This document shows positions 1 through 10,962 of a DNA stretch of 64,000 nucleotides, piece by piece. The notes under the pieces were generated by a model. It saw only the letters and a program-made list of their open reading frames with translations, ran no database searches and had not been told where the DNA came from. A program made the translations under genes and the position numbers. Every line of letters starts with the position of its first letter. The first letter of the stretch is position 1. Source of the stretch: Phoronis australis (lineage: Eukaryota; Phoronida; Phoronidae); the NCBI GenBank assembly GCA_002633005.1, contig NMRA01000658.1:62001-126000 (forward strand), given 5' to 3'.

Positions 1-780
1 GCCGTTGTTCAACCGAATTGCACAAGACTCACATCATTAGAAAGCCCTTTACCAGTTCTAAAATGTACATGGTTTTTACAAAAGGAAGAAATAATTTAAT
101 TCAAAAATAATTGTCATTCACATACTTGACAGGTTTAAAAAATATACTTTAAGTGTTACCAAAATGGGAATCATGTCAAGGTACAAAAGCAACATAAACA
201 ATTCAATGAACCAGAGAGGTTATGTAAATGACTAGTTAAACCAGCAGGGAAATAATTGCTTGACTGAAACGAATTCTGCCCAATTAAGATAAAGATTTTT
301 TAAAAAATATAGTCCTCACCAACTGCAGTTAAGAATTTAGTCAGACATTCATCCAAAAGTATTTATATTCATATATCAATTGGACCTTTGATGCTGTTTG
401 ATACAATCATATTATTCAGTAACAAATCAGGATGCATTGACAATTACAAAAATATATTAGCTTATTATTCCAACTACCTATCCGAAATTAGCAGATATAT
501 GTTTTCAGATATAAAAAAATGTGCTGACATCTGTTGTGGAGCTTTGAAAGGTGCAATGGATAGCTCACTACACTGGTTACAGTGCAGGACTTTAAACTAA
601 GAACGTAAAACTCATTTCTTCAGAAAGTAAAAATTAGTGATTCTGGTACATGTAGTGTACTTTAAGTTAACAAGAGACATTGGAACATTTTACGATCGTT
701 ATGTTACTAAAGAAAGTGGACTCAGGGAAAAAACGATATTCATTACAAAGAGGCAATGTGATTTTGAACACCTGTTGCAC
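1..780. other. No supported gene; AT-rich DNA
   Basis: Open frames here are short and AT-rich, with no recognisable domain and no convincing splice context. I see no tRNA, repeat or palindrome of note. Confidence 0.5.
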
Positions 781-1186
781 AGTTGTCACGGTCAACATTC
801 GAGAATAATAACGGGACAACTGGATTGAAATTCGGGACTTCCGGAAAAAAGCGAAACATCCGGGTCTAAGCCAAAACGCAAGGGTAAAACGTTCGCTGTA
901 TCACACAAAAACGTCCTGACAGCGTATTTGTCTAACGGGAGACGTGACACCCAAAGTGCCCGACGGCATTTTTGTTTGTTTAGTCGAGGGTGTTGCAAAA
1001 ACCCATGAAACGTCCCGTTTTTTCTTAGTACTAGAACGGGAAAATAGGGATATGTCGCGTAGAAAATTACAGTAGAATGATAATAAGTCAATTTTGCAGT
1101 GTGTCAAAAAGCGGGACATAGTGATGGTGTGGCGGAATGACAGAACATTTCAAAAAGTGAGACAGTCCGCCAAGAGCGGGACAATT

Positions 1187-2841
1187 GACCTATCACAAGC
1201 TCCTCCCTTTGCGAAAAGTCCTGTGACACCCGACAAACAAGCAAGATGTCACAGGCAAATACACCGTCGCTAAATGACTTTCCTGGTGGAGTCGATGAGT
1301 GTTTTTTTGCACTAACCGAAAACGCTTCGACAAAGACAACAACCGATGCTTTTGATGATGTGGGAATTCGTATAGGCGACGATGAAAAATAAATGTTTGA
1401 GGAAAAGTATTTCAAAGCCAGCGAAAACACGAAGAACCCCACGGGGTTCACCTTTACCTGACAAGTGACAAGGCCACTAATGCGATATGTTCATGTAAAG
1501 CTGGGTATGTACCTTGAAGTCGATTTATCTGTACAATGCCATAGATTTCAGGTTCTTTCGAACATATCAGTGAAGATTCACCGATATTTTTATTCTGCCG
1601 TCTGCTAAATTCTACCAAATGAAAAGTAGGTCACAACTGATGGAACTCCAAGAGTAAAGTAGGTCGAGTCGTTAACACTGTTTACGCTTTTCTAATCTTC
1701 GAACGAAATATTTTTATTAAAATGTCAAGTTCATAGGTCAAGTAAACACTCATCTTGTGCTAGGCAAGCATTAGCTCCAGTAGGTCTAGGGCTGTGTCCA
1801 AGTCAAATTAAGGCATGGAATTTGCCGTAAAAATCGCACCAATAAGACATTTAAAAAACCTTCTGACGAACTTCGCATTTTTGTAGTTTCATTGCATAAC
1901 GGTAGATTTCAGTTAATTTTAAACGTAGTATGATCACTAAGTTGTGGTATGGTTGCAAAACATGACACGTCTCGGGTGTAGTGGCAAAAAATGGCTACAA
2001 CAAAAATAACTCAAGTTCTTTTTTAAAGCTTCATAAATCTAAATATAATGTTTGAACAAATTCAAAATGAGCTTTCTCTAACTTTACAGCCAAAGTGTAT
2101 ACTAGAGGTTCTCATCAAAAAGTAATTCAACTGTTTATTTTTTCGTGACAGCAGCTCGAAAAAGGCTTTGAGTTCAGCAATCCCGGCAGTGCCCCTCCCG
2201 ATCAAATCTCTCAATTTCGAGAGTTCAGTTGAACGCCAGCCTACGGGTATACGAATAACGAAAATGTACCTGTGGTACGAAACAAAATGATGTCCATTAG
2301 GTTGAAATAAATGAAAAATAATAAAAATTTCCTTAAGAACAAGTTTCCGTTAGACTAGTGCCGAGATCGGGCTAGCAGGTGACGAGTGAAACAACGGAAT
2401 CAAAATCAGATAGACCTACACTATAGCCACCAAATTGAAAAGTACGTATCTTGGAACAATTATCTTTGTGTTTAACCTTCGAGTAATCAAGCAACATTAC
2501 TAAGCTTAGCTGCTCGTGTGGCCGTTCGCACACTGAGTTTGACCATCCACCGTTTACACAATCGACATATCACTCAGTTTTCGGCGTAGGAAATGCCCAA
2601 AAATGGCTATTCTTCTCGAGCTGCATAACGGCTGTCGGGATTACACAAGCCATATCAATACCCTTTCATCATTTTTATTGCACAATTTCTTGTGTTATAG
2701 ACTAAAATAAGTTTAACACGACAACGCGTTGCTTGTCGGGAAAAAGGGCGGCTTGGAAACACAGACGAATGTGTGTCAAGAATGCTGCGTTCTGATTGGT
2801 CAATTAAGTCGTCAGTCATAATCGTGGCGATTGGTCAATTG
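1187..2841 (+). mobile_element. DNA element, copy 1, with SWIM-type half exon
   Basis: About 1.65 kb whose reverse complement recurs, diverged, at about 22855-24921. Its ends look like an imperfect terminal inverted repeat: ATTGACCTATC at the left, and GATTGGTCAAT at the right, which reads ATTGACCAATC on the other strand. Matching blocks run along the whole length, including the outer ends near the words GATTGGTCAATTAAG and AAGCTCC. Inside, near 1449-1503, one frame reads a stretch ending ICSCKAG directly before a GTATGT splice-donor-like sequence. C-x-C-K-A-G is the first half of a SWIM zinc finger. The exon is otherwise broken, with a stop after GIRIGDDEK and a frame change, so the copy looks dead. 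The superfamily of the carrier is not clear to me. Confidence 0.6.
1449..1503 (+). pseudogene. Half SWIM zinc-finger exon (decayed)
   Basis: One frame reads HLYLTSDKATNAICSCKAG and then meets GGTATGT, a good donor. SWIM fingers have the form CxCx(n)CxH; here the first pair sits at the end of an exon and the CxH half would lie in a further exon that I cannot find. The inverted copy near 24590-24650 keeps the same peptide with Arg in place of the second Cys (ICSRKAG). SWIM domains are common in transposase-associated and YqaJ-type proteins of invertebrate mobile elements. The assignment to that group is inference. Confidence 0.5.
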
Positions 2842-4180
2842 TAAAGTACACTGTCAGCAACATAAAAGAATGGATTGGATTATTTTAAAAGGTAAAATTT
2901 TCATTTTTTAAAAAATTATTTGTCGGGCATAGGTAAATACTACAGAAAACCTTACTGCTCATAAATCGAATTGAAAAGATGCATCTCAGGTTAGGCAACA
3001 GGTTAACATTGCAGAAATGGATTATTATAGAAATGAAAACAGGAATAATATGCGCATGCGTATACACACACACCAACACTTACCTACGCAATTATGAGTA
3101 TTTTCCGGACGTTACGTAAACACACATGTTAGTAGAGCCTAAACACAGAAACACTCAGAAACCACATGTCACTGCTTCGCGTAAAATAATGTAATATGAT
3201 TTTAACACTCAAAAATGTCTTTTTGAAAATTCCTGGCATGTAGTTAGATAGGCTGTGGTTCTAAGGCAGAAGCTGAAAAGACATCCGAGATCAGACTATT
3301 CACGACATCCTGCCAGGACCGCAGGTCTGTACGTATAAAGAATGACCAGTGTATGAAATGTCGGGTTTGTGGACTAATTTTCCTGAGAAATCGCTGATTG
3401 TCTGGAATCGTACCTCAAGTTCTCGCTTGATGAGCAAAAATGACAAAATGAAAATGAACTTAGCGATTGACTTGGGCTTGATTGATAACTACAACAATCG
3501 ATCAAACTCATTCGAGCAGGCAGCAGGAAATTAGCAGCGCAAACTCTCGCAGCCAGTCTCGGGGTCGTAAGGTTTTATAATAGAATACAAAGACCACGTG
3601 CGGGAGATGGCCTTCTAGGGCTAAAGTTTTATGTTTCTAGTAGAAAACCAGGCCTTTATTAATTCCAAATGTACCAGTGGGTTTTTATTGTATATGTTGT
3701 AATACATTATCTACTTTTTAATTTTTTACCAAACGGTCACAAGAACAAAGATAAGATCGTGCTCAATGATCGTCGTCGGCCTGTACGAAGGCCCGTCCCA
3801 CTTTCAGGACTGTTTATCAATAAAATTTTCAACGACGGTTTTAGCTCGAACTACGTTTAACTAGGTATGTACATCTCTTCTACATCCCTGGTTTAACATT
3901 CATTTGGAGTTACGGAAGGCTTTTATGTTTGGCCGAAATAGCTTGCTTCAACACCACACAGGGCGTGCAACTTGACCGAGATGGAAGTGTAGGCGAACGC
4001 AAGGTCTATTTGTAACACAAATTATTTTAATTCTTCAAATTAAAAGAGAACAGTGGAAATCTACTTAATATATATCAAGGATCACATTGTTTTAACTGGT
4101 CTGCTACCTCGTTAAGGTGTTTTTCATCCCACACAAACCCGTAGAAATCTGCGGTGGTCATGATGTCTAGTCGATATTGT
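2842..4180. other. No supported gene
   Basis: Only short frames without recognisable domains. There is a short CA-rich run near 3060-3075. Nothing else stands out. Confidence 0.45.
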
Positions 4181-4583
4181 TAAAGCATTATGAACAAAAA
4201 GTGGTTAAAACAACGTCTGATGATGCTTTACTTGTACTGCTGACTAAAGAATACGAGCATTTTCGACGACAGCCGATTAGAAACTCTTCCTTCGTGACTG
4301 AAATTTTGAAAGAAGAAAACGAAGCAAGAATTTTTACTGACTCGTTGCTATTTTTACTCTTACAATTTAATGAATCTGACAACAGTTCGAGCGACTGATT
4401 TTGACGTTATTACTGGTCTGGATCAATGAAAGCTCTTGTATGAACCTTGTCTCAAGCCCAATGAAAAATGACAGAATATACACTTGATTGTAATTGGGTT
4501 TTTCAAAGATGAAGAAAAACAACTAAGCCACGTCTTCTAGCTTTTTCCACTGGAAAGTGAAATGTTAAAAATGACCAAAAATT

Positions 4584-4645
4584 GCAATTTTGGCGTTTCT
4601 ATGCCCAAAATCACGATTTTGGCGTTTCTATGCCCAAAATCACGA
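4584..4645 (+). repeat. 31-base tandem duplication
   Basis: The unit, which contains TTTTGGCGTTTCTATGCCCA followed by AAATCACGA, is present twice in a row with almost no change. Part of the unit (ATTTTGG / CCAAAAT) is self-complementary. No gene covers it. Confidence 0.8.
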
Positions 4646-6019
4646 CTGTCCCGGTTCAAGAGAAGAGATAAAAATCCAAATGCTTTTGCACTCTAGAATA
4701 CATAAGTTTGGGTCATTACCAAGCAGATTTTTGTCAATTTTCACTTGTCTGAAGGGCTCTTGGATTCGCAACAATAATTCAACCGTGAATAAGGATGTGT
4801 TCCGAAAATGACTGGACGTCCGTATCCAAGTAGACAAGAGCAGAGGCTAAATTTCTCGACTCCGTTTACTCAAAAAAACTCCAATTAACTACTGAATATC
4901 ATTCGTGGCAATCACTTCCCGTTTACTCCACAAAATTGCCGTGAAACGTGACACATCCCACTTCTTCGTTTTTGAAGAAAGCTACAAAAGCCCGAATGCT
5001 TGTCATAAGCCTTTTTCTTAAGGAAGTGGCGTCGGCAGGGCATGCGCATTTCAACTTTTACCGAGGGTAGTGACAAAAGATTTGGGGTGGATTTGGTTCA
5101 CGTTCTATTTTGGCGATTTTTTTAAATATAAAGATGAGGCGACTTTTAGCCCACTAAATGGAAATTCGAGCTTTGTGCGGGCAAAGAAACGACCTCTATT
5201 TCAGGGATGTATCAGTGTTGAGACACTCAGCAATAGTCCAGACAGGAACACTGAAGTAAAGCAGTACCGTATCCTCGTTGAGATATCATCATCAATATTG
5301 ATATGATTGTATTTCCGTAGCCACCAACTTAAAAAAATGCTTCAATCTTAAATGGATGTGACCAACTGTCAGCTCATTCGGCAACTAATCTAGATCGGGT
5401 GAGCGTAGTAATGATTCAGAGGAAGCAGACTACTGGGAAGTTTCCATTTTTGAGAAAATGCAAATTTGAGGCACAACGTTATTGGCAGTACTAAAGATTC
5501 CTAAAGTTAATAACATTAAATTACTACTTGCCAGGAATCACTGCAACTTCTGCCAGTGGACACGTGCTTCCGGAAATGTACAGTATGGGGGGGGGGCGAT
5601 CGTGGATATACACTTTAAATGAACCAAGTGAGTAGTCTTCTATTGCTTGTAAAATTGTAGTTTTTTGATTGATGTTCTCTAAGTGACACCATTCGAAAGT
5701 TCAAAAAGATATGTTTTATTACGATGACCACAGTAGACATGATCTATAGTTCTATGCTCTGAAAATCTTTTCCAGAAATACCACAAAGCGTATATGGAAG
5801 TACAAAATAATATGAAAAGTTGTCAAAAATGGGAACACCCAAGCTACTCATCTGCAACGAAGAAACCATGAATCTGTTGAATGGGCCAAGGAAATGTAAA
5901 CAATACTATAAAGAAATTCAATTATTCTCGAACTTAAAAAGGTTTGCGTTTTCTCCTTATCCACCTAAACTGTTTCTTACGAGAATTCTCAGAATCACTG
6001 GCCAAAAACTATGCTGCAC
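4646..6019. other. No supported gene; possible intron side of the minus-strand gene starting at 6207
   Basis: Short frames only. A G-run of 10 is near 5587. Downstream exons of the lysine-rich minus-strand gene should lie here or further left, but I could not recognise any. Confidence 0.4.
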
Positions 6020-6207
6020 CTGAAAACAGGAGACTTCTGTTTTTTCCCTTTCTCTTTTTTACCCTTTTTGGAGGAACTTTTAGGGGTCAGACTCTTCTTG
6101 GATGACTTCGAGGTTTTTTTAGATAGTGATTTGGAACTCTTTTTTGACGATTGTTTTCCTGAACTTTTCTTTTTGTCTTTCTTCTTCTCACTCTTCTGCT
6201 TTGGCAT
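6020..6207 (-). CDS. Lysine/serine-rich first coding exon, unknown protein
   Basis: A minus-strand exon begins MPKQKSEKKK at 6207 and stays almost purely Lys/Ser/Thr for about 60 codons, ending KKQKSPVF. It then runs into CAG|GTGCAG, a good donor, so the coding part would stop at 6020 with two bases left over. Without splicing the frame closes after about 70 codons. The composition is typical of a basic, disordered N-terminus that may bind nucleic acid or act as a nuclear or nucleolar signal; this says little about function. Its ATG is 190 bases from the ATG of the Tctex1-domain gene on the other strand, so the two probably share a promoter. I do not recognise the family and could not find the next exon. 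The opposite strand also stays open here, but as Phe/Leu/Asp-rich text that is the expected antisense of Lys/Ser codons. Confidence 0.5.
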
Positions 6208-6396
6208 CGTGATCGCAACGTCTCACATTTTCTAGATCTAGAATATTAAGACATTTTCCGACAAATTCAAACGTCATTGAACGTACTGTAACAGGTCCAC
6301 GTGCACGTGGGCTGCACGTAAAGCGATGTGTGCAAATGGTGCATAACATAATTCGTTAAGTAGTTAGACTGGTAGCTCTAACGAAATATTTGAAGG
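6208..6396. promoter_or_regulatory. Putative bidirectional promoter with paired E-box palindrome
   Basis: These 189 bases separate two divergent ATGs. At 6297-6310 lies the perfect palindrome CCACGTGCACGTGG, which holds two CACGTG E-boxes. No TATA box is obvious. The promoter role is inferred from the arrangement. Confidence 0.45.
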
Positions 6397-6897
6397 ATGG
6401 CTGTGAGCACAACAAGTAGACTTTTAGCTTCAAAGCGATCTAGTTTCTTCGATACGCTAAAGCGGGAACCATCGCAGTTCTGTTGCTCAAGTATCACTCA
6501 GTTTTCATGCGAACCTGTAGAAGAGAGCAGACTGAGACGAACGGCGTACGAGAACACGTACCAGATGGAACCATTACAAAAGTTCCGAGTGGACCTTGCG
6601 ACGGAACTGATGAAGAACTTGCTCGCCACGGCCTTGACTGGTGTTGAATACGATGCGGCTCTGTGTCCGAACATGTGCAAGAACATTTCGCAAAACATCA
6701 AGCAAAAAGTCAAGGAGATGGATTTCAAGCGATACAAGCTTGTCAGTCTGGTGACGATCGGTGAGAAAAAAGACCAAGGGGTACACGTAGGAAGCCGCTG
6801 CGTCTGGGACAGCGACAGAGATAACTACGCAGAGGCTACGTTTGAGACTCCTACCCTTTACGCTGTAGCGGTTTTGTTTGCCTGTTATTATGAGTAG
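6397..6897 (+). CDS. Tctex1-domain (dynein light chain Tctex-type) protein
   Basis: A complete 166-residue protein in one exon. Residues 1-50 are a variable Ser/Arg-rich tail. The Tctex1 domain fills about 51-166, opening with the family signature ENTYQ (52-56), then FRVDLATELMKNLL, a Cys-containing helix (CPNMCKNIS), RYKLVSLVTIGEK in the central strand, GSRCVWD at 132-138, and the C-terminal strand ending YAVAVLFACYYE. This arrangement is closest to the Tctex1 domain-containing members (DYNLT4/DYNLT5 type), which have an N-terminal extension, rather than to the roughly 113-residue core light chain DYNLT1. Family members dimerise and act as accessory light chains, often in cilia. An AATAAA follows at 7179-7184. 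The absence of introns could reflect a retrocopy or lineage-specific intron loss. I am confident of the domain, less so of the exact orthologue. Confidence 0.88.
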   Translation: MAVSTTSRLLASKRSSFFDTLKREPSQFCCSSITQFSCEPVEESRLRRTAYENTYQMEPLQKFRVDLATELMKNLLATALTGVEYDAALCPNMCKNISQNIKQKVKEMDFKRYKLVSLVTIGEKKDQGVHVGSRCVWDSDRDNYAEATFETPTLYAVAVLFACYYE

Positions 6898-8385
6898 TTA
6901 ACGAAGAGAATTTGCATGACTGCGGTTTGGGGATATGCTTTTGACTGGGTATCAATTTTTCATACAATGTTGGGATAAGGAGAGGCAACTGCAATAGTAA
7001 AGTAAGTTCCTCGAGGACCGTGGAAACTGAATATATACACGTTATCAAGAAGGACGAAAGGTTGTATAGTATGCTTATGGATAGATATTTTGTGATATAA
7101 GAAGCACGGTGGGTTTTAGGCTTACTACAAACAGTATAAACACACAATTTTGAATAGATCTGAACAAAAAGTAAGTGAAATAAAATATGACGCTAAAGTT
7201 ATGACATTAAAGATTTCAATAAACGAACTTGGATACCGGTGCAAAAACAATGCCCTGAGTGCCGACTTTGTTCTCTACAATGATCATCAATTTCCGCACG
7301 ACATCGATTGCATCAATACATACCCGGTTATATCACGCATCTTTTTACATTTCTTTAATAACTTCTATAATAACCCAATTAACGCGTCTACCATCTTACG
7401 CTCATGACGTCATATTATAATTAGTAGCGACTCAAATGCCAGCAAATAACCCAAGAGAATGTCTTAGTTCACGAGTTCACCTGTTGGAGAAATGTGCAAA
7501 TGGAGGAAACAAACGAATAGTAAAATATGGAATGTTCGAGTGAATAAGTTCTACTGAAGGGCTTGATTTCCATACGGATTGTTTTAAACTTCCTCAATGC
7601 CCACACCCCACGACCAGCTTGACCCACATACCCCTCGACCTGTGCCGATGTTTTTCTTTTTACACATTACATAATCATATTACATTGCTGATTGAATTTC
7701 TTTCCATAAGATTTACCTACACACAAATTTGCTCTGGTTCAAGTCTGGTGGTTAAAAACAGAAAGTGGCGTAAGAACATGATCTGAAATAGCGAATTGTG
7801 AGTGTGCTATCGTTGCCATGGTAATAGTTCCACGAGTTCCAATGGCCCTGTTCTGGGGAGAGAGAACCTTAAGGTTAATGGACGTATCTTCACATTTTTA
7901 TTATTTGCTTTTTGTTGTTTATTCGTTTACAATATACTTCATGTAACGTTGACATATTTCTTAATTAACCATGTGTTTACTGAATTGTATTTACCGAAGA
8001 AATTACATATTCCTCGCACTCTTCCAAAAATCTTGAATATGCCATTCCTTGAAGAGCAGACGAGAAGATAACACTTTGCCGGGAACGACATTTTGTAACG
8101 TTGGTAGGTCTTTGATTTGATTTGGTCGCGTTGTTTTTTTCTGTTTTTTTTTGGCTTTCAAACTTACTGAATCGACTCTTTTGATTGCAAGGCGAGCTCA
8201 CGGTTTGAATCGTTGGTCCTGCAAGTCAACGCTTGTTCTATGTTCAGATCTCATCGAGCTTGTGGGCCGAGGGGGTCGTGTGTCGAGGGTGTCGTGTGGT
8301 GTGGGAGTTGAGGGGTTTTTAGAATAATCCTTTCCAGACAGTAATATTCGCCGTATTATTTCAATAGATAAATACACAAGTGCCG
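6898..8385. other. No supported gene
   Basis: Apart from the likely 3' UTR and polyadenylation signal of the Tctex1 gene (about 6898-7200), I see only short frames. One X-box-like site is reported separately. Confidence 0.45.
7812..7825 (+). promoter_or_regulatory. RFX X-box-like motif
   Basis: GTTGCCATGGTAAT fits the RFX X-box form GTNRCC-N(0-3)-RGYAAC except for the last base. RFX factors drive ciliary genes in animals. No gene start is evident just downstream, so the site may be fortuitous. Confidence 0.25.
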
Positions 8386-8490
8386 TACATGAAGTAATAT
8401 CCCACGAGACCTTATTCCGCATATCGACCAAGACCAAAGGTCGAGGTCGATATGAGGAATAAGGTAGAGTGGGATATTATTTCATGTACA
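8386..8490. mobile_element. Hairpin (foldback) MITE-like palindrome
   Basis: Two arms of about 46 bases pair almost perfectly. The left arm runs from GTACATGAAGTAATATCCCA to CATATCGACC and the right arm from GGTCGATATG to ATATTATTTCATGTAC, with a short loop. Such structures are usually non-autonomous DNA elements. Confidence 0.75.
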
Positions 8491-9114
8491 ACAATCGAGG
8501 TACGTTTTTTATTTATCCCATGCGCTTCGAATTTCTAAGTTTCTTACATTTTCTTCGGCAGATTTTTCAAATACTTCAGCCAGACTGTTCACATGGCGGT
8601 TCACATCCTATATGTATGTACTTGCGCGTTAGGTTGCAAGTTTTCTCTTGTAAAACAAACAGTTTTAAAAGTAACGGTTTATTTCTTGAAACGAGGTAGA
8701 AAATATGAAAATAACGGCAACTGCGCAATGAACTTGTAACATCTCCTGGAAATAGTTAAAGAACAACAATGTTTGATATTTTAATTTCCTAGGAATCGGC
8801 ACCTGAGTTGCAGACGATATAATATTCAGCAATTGAAAACTGAGACATAGGTATCATATAACTAACAGTTTTGTTCCAGATTTTACGTTTCGGGCCTGGT
8901 TGCATGTAGAGTGTTAGTTACTACTGTATTACTTTAAACTATATTCGAAAAGCTTGATGATCGAAGCGGCCGAAGACACACCGACCTACCTTTTAAACTT
9001 TCCATTTCAGAGGTCGCTGTTGAAGTAGTGCGGGAGGTGAATACGGAAAACTTTATTTCATGGCCGTATTTCCCTCGACAGATTCAACGCGCGTGGGATA
9101 AATATAGATTATTA

Positions 9115-9262
9115 CATGGCGAAGTCGTTATCCCCCGTTATCTAGAGCACGAGTGGATTTTGGAGAATTATCGCCCGAGGGGCGTCAGCCCCGAGGGTGA
9201 TAATTCTCCAAAATCCACGAGGGCTCTAGATAAGGGGGATAACGGCTGAGAACATGTAATAA
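9115..9262. mobile_element. Large hairpin element
   Basis: The arm GTTATCCCCCGTTATCTAGA...TGGAGAATTATCGCCC is followed after a loop of about 15 bases by its reverse complement, ending GATAAGGGGGATAAC. Pairing extends over about 55 bases per arm, with weaker outer pairing (GATTATTACATG / CATGTAATAATC). It resembles the 8.4-kb hairpin in style but not in core sequence. Confidence 0.75.
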
Positions 9263-9349
9263 TCTATTTATACCACATACTAAACGAGAAACATTGCAAT
9301 GAATCGATTTACCTTTTCTGACTCTCCACGGCTTTGTAACTACTTTCTA

Positions 9350-10940
9350 TGTCAGAGGCCCGGGGTCGGAGGTCGTGACCTTTTAAGAAAAGCCCGGCTA
9401 TTTTTGTCAAATAATGCTTNAACACGGCAGGTAAGCTCTTCTAATGCTGTTTCTGAACCCGGCATCCCCATAGCACATCTGCCATAGACACGAATGCCAT
9501 GGAAAGGGGTTACCACGCCGCAGTACTTCATGGACACACGAGACAGCACTTGTGAGGTCCGTCTTGACTATAAATCGCCACTGGGCAATTTTGCGTAGGA
9601 CCGAATCGGGCACGAGTTACGGTTGGGGTTTGGCATATCTTCCAACGTCCGCAAAGGCTGTCACGAGTCGAAATCCACGGCTAGGTTTTTTTGACCAGGA
9701 ATGATGGACTGAGATATTCAACTTGAACTTTCACATCTTCGGGACGAACAAAGACAACGAGAGCCTCAAGTTCGTGAAACTTCTATTAGAGGTCATGGAG
9801 CTTTGTCGGTGAGTACATACTAGGTAGATGACCCATGTTAACAGAGGCTTCAAATGGACCGAAGGATCCATTGTAACCAGTAAAATTGGGGGTGAAGATA
9901 GCAAAGGACTCGTGGAGGCGTTCGAAAGCCTTACGCGTGACATCCGGTAAAACTCCATCAGGAGCAATTGAAGCAAAGCGAAAATGCTGGACATGCTGCT
10001 CGGATGGTGAAGAGGTTTGGGAGGGTGCTATCGTTGAACTTGTAGGTACAGGTGTGAAGACGTGGTGAACCTAACAAAAGTGTTCGTCCTTGCGTAACAA
10101 CCGGTGTTCATTTGTGTCATTTAGTAGGTGTAACTTGCCTTGGTCAACAGTAATGATCTGTGGTTTGGGCCACAAGTCACTAGGTTCGCAACATCGGGCA
10201 CTTGGGGAATCTGTTCGGGGTTCAGTTGCTATCTCCTGGCTATGTCCACGTAAATCAGCGGGGACGTCAATGTCGAGGCTGTCGCCTGGCCATACCACAG
10301 TGGCTGAAGGAGGTGAACGCAGAACGTGCGTTCTACGGACAAGTGGCTGTCTTTACAAAGACTTACAGTGGTCATAGCTATAGACATCGACTTCTCCTAC
10401 ACCAACCTCTTTCTTAGCTGGGTGAATTGAGATGTTGTTTCTCACCATAAATGGGGTAGCAGCAAGGACGTCTACATCAATTGTCTTAATGACCAGGCCC
10501 TCGAAAACCAGTTATTTTGCTGTCAAGCATGAAAGTGATCTTGGTTTCCCCGACAACATCGAGTGGGGAAACACCATCAGCTGGAAAGCGTACTGTGTGT
10601 TGAGGACGATAGGTGTACCGAGTGATCGTGCACAAGATTCGCGAATCCTATTTCCTGTAGCACCACAATCAAGAGTGAGCCGTACTGGTTGATCGTGGCA
10701 CACAACGTCGATGAAAGGTGACTGGATAATATGCACTCGGTTTGCAATGGGCTCCTCGGGTTCACAACATCTCGTCGGAACACTCTGAGAGATGGGGATC
10801 ATCAACCTCGGAGAAGTGGGCCTTCATGAAATAGCGTTTGTCTTCTGCGGGTAGGTAGGGACACTGAGACAAGCAGTGATCAAACTGGGAGCGATGCGCC
10901 TGTTTACACAGTAGGCAGGACTCTGCTGGGCTTCGGCGAG
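9350..10940 (-). pseudogene. 5' half of an LTR-type retroelement pol (zinc finger, protease, RT start), broken
   Basis: Read on the minus strand, the order is a CCHC-like finger (CLLCKQAHRSQFDHCLSQC, about 10925-10870), a retropepsin-like segment with LTLDCGATGNRIRESCARSLG-type sequence (Asp in DCG replacing the usual DTG/DSG; about 10690), a linker with WPGDSLDIDVPADLRG (about 10290), and the start of reverse transcriptase with KTDLTSA (about 9560) and [20 protein letters not shown] (about 9510). Several frame changes and an N at 9420 break it. It stops abruptly near 9410, before the RT catalytic centre is complete. The matching 3' half points the other way at 14800-17968. Confidence 0.7.
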
Positions 10941-10962
10941 TGACCGAGGTCGCTGTAATAGA

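Noticed and set aside
4177-4398. 73-codon plus-strand frame with plausible amino-acid composition
   Set aside because: No recognisable family, no good acceptor or start context, and the opposite strand is open over the same span.
6011-6235. Plus-strand Phe/Leu/Asp-rich frame
   Set aside because: It is the antisense of the Lys/Ser-rich exon on the minus strand, which has a good ATG and donor.
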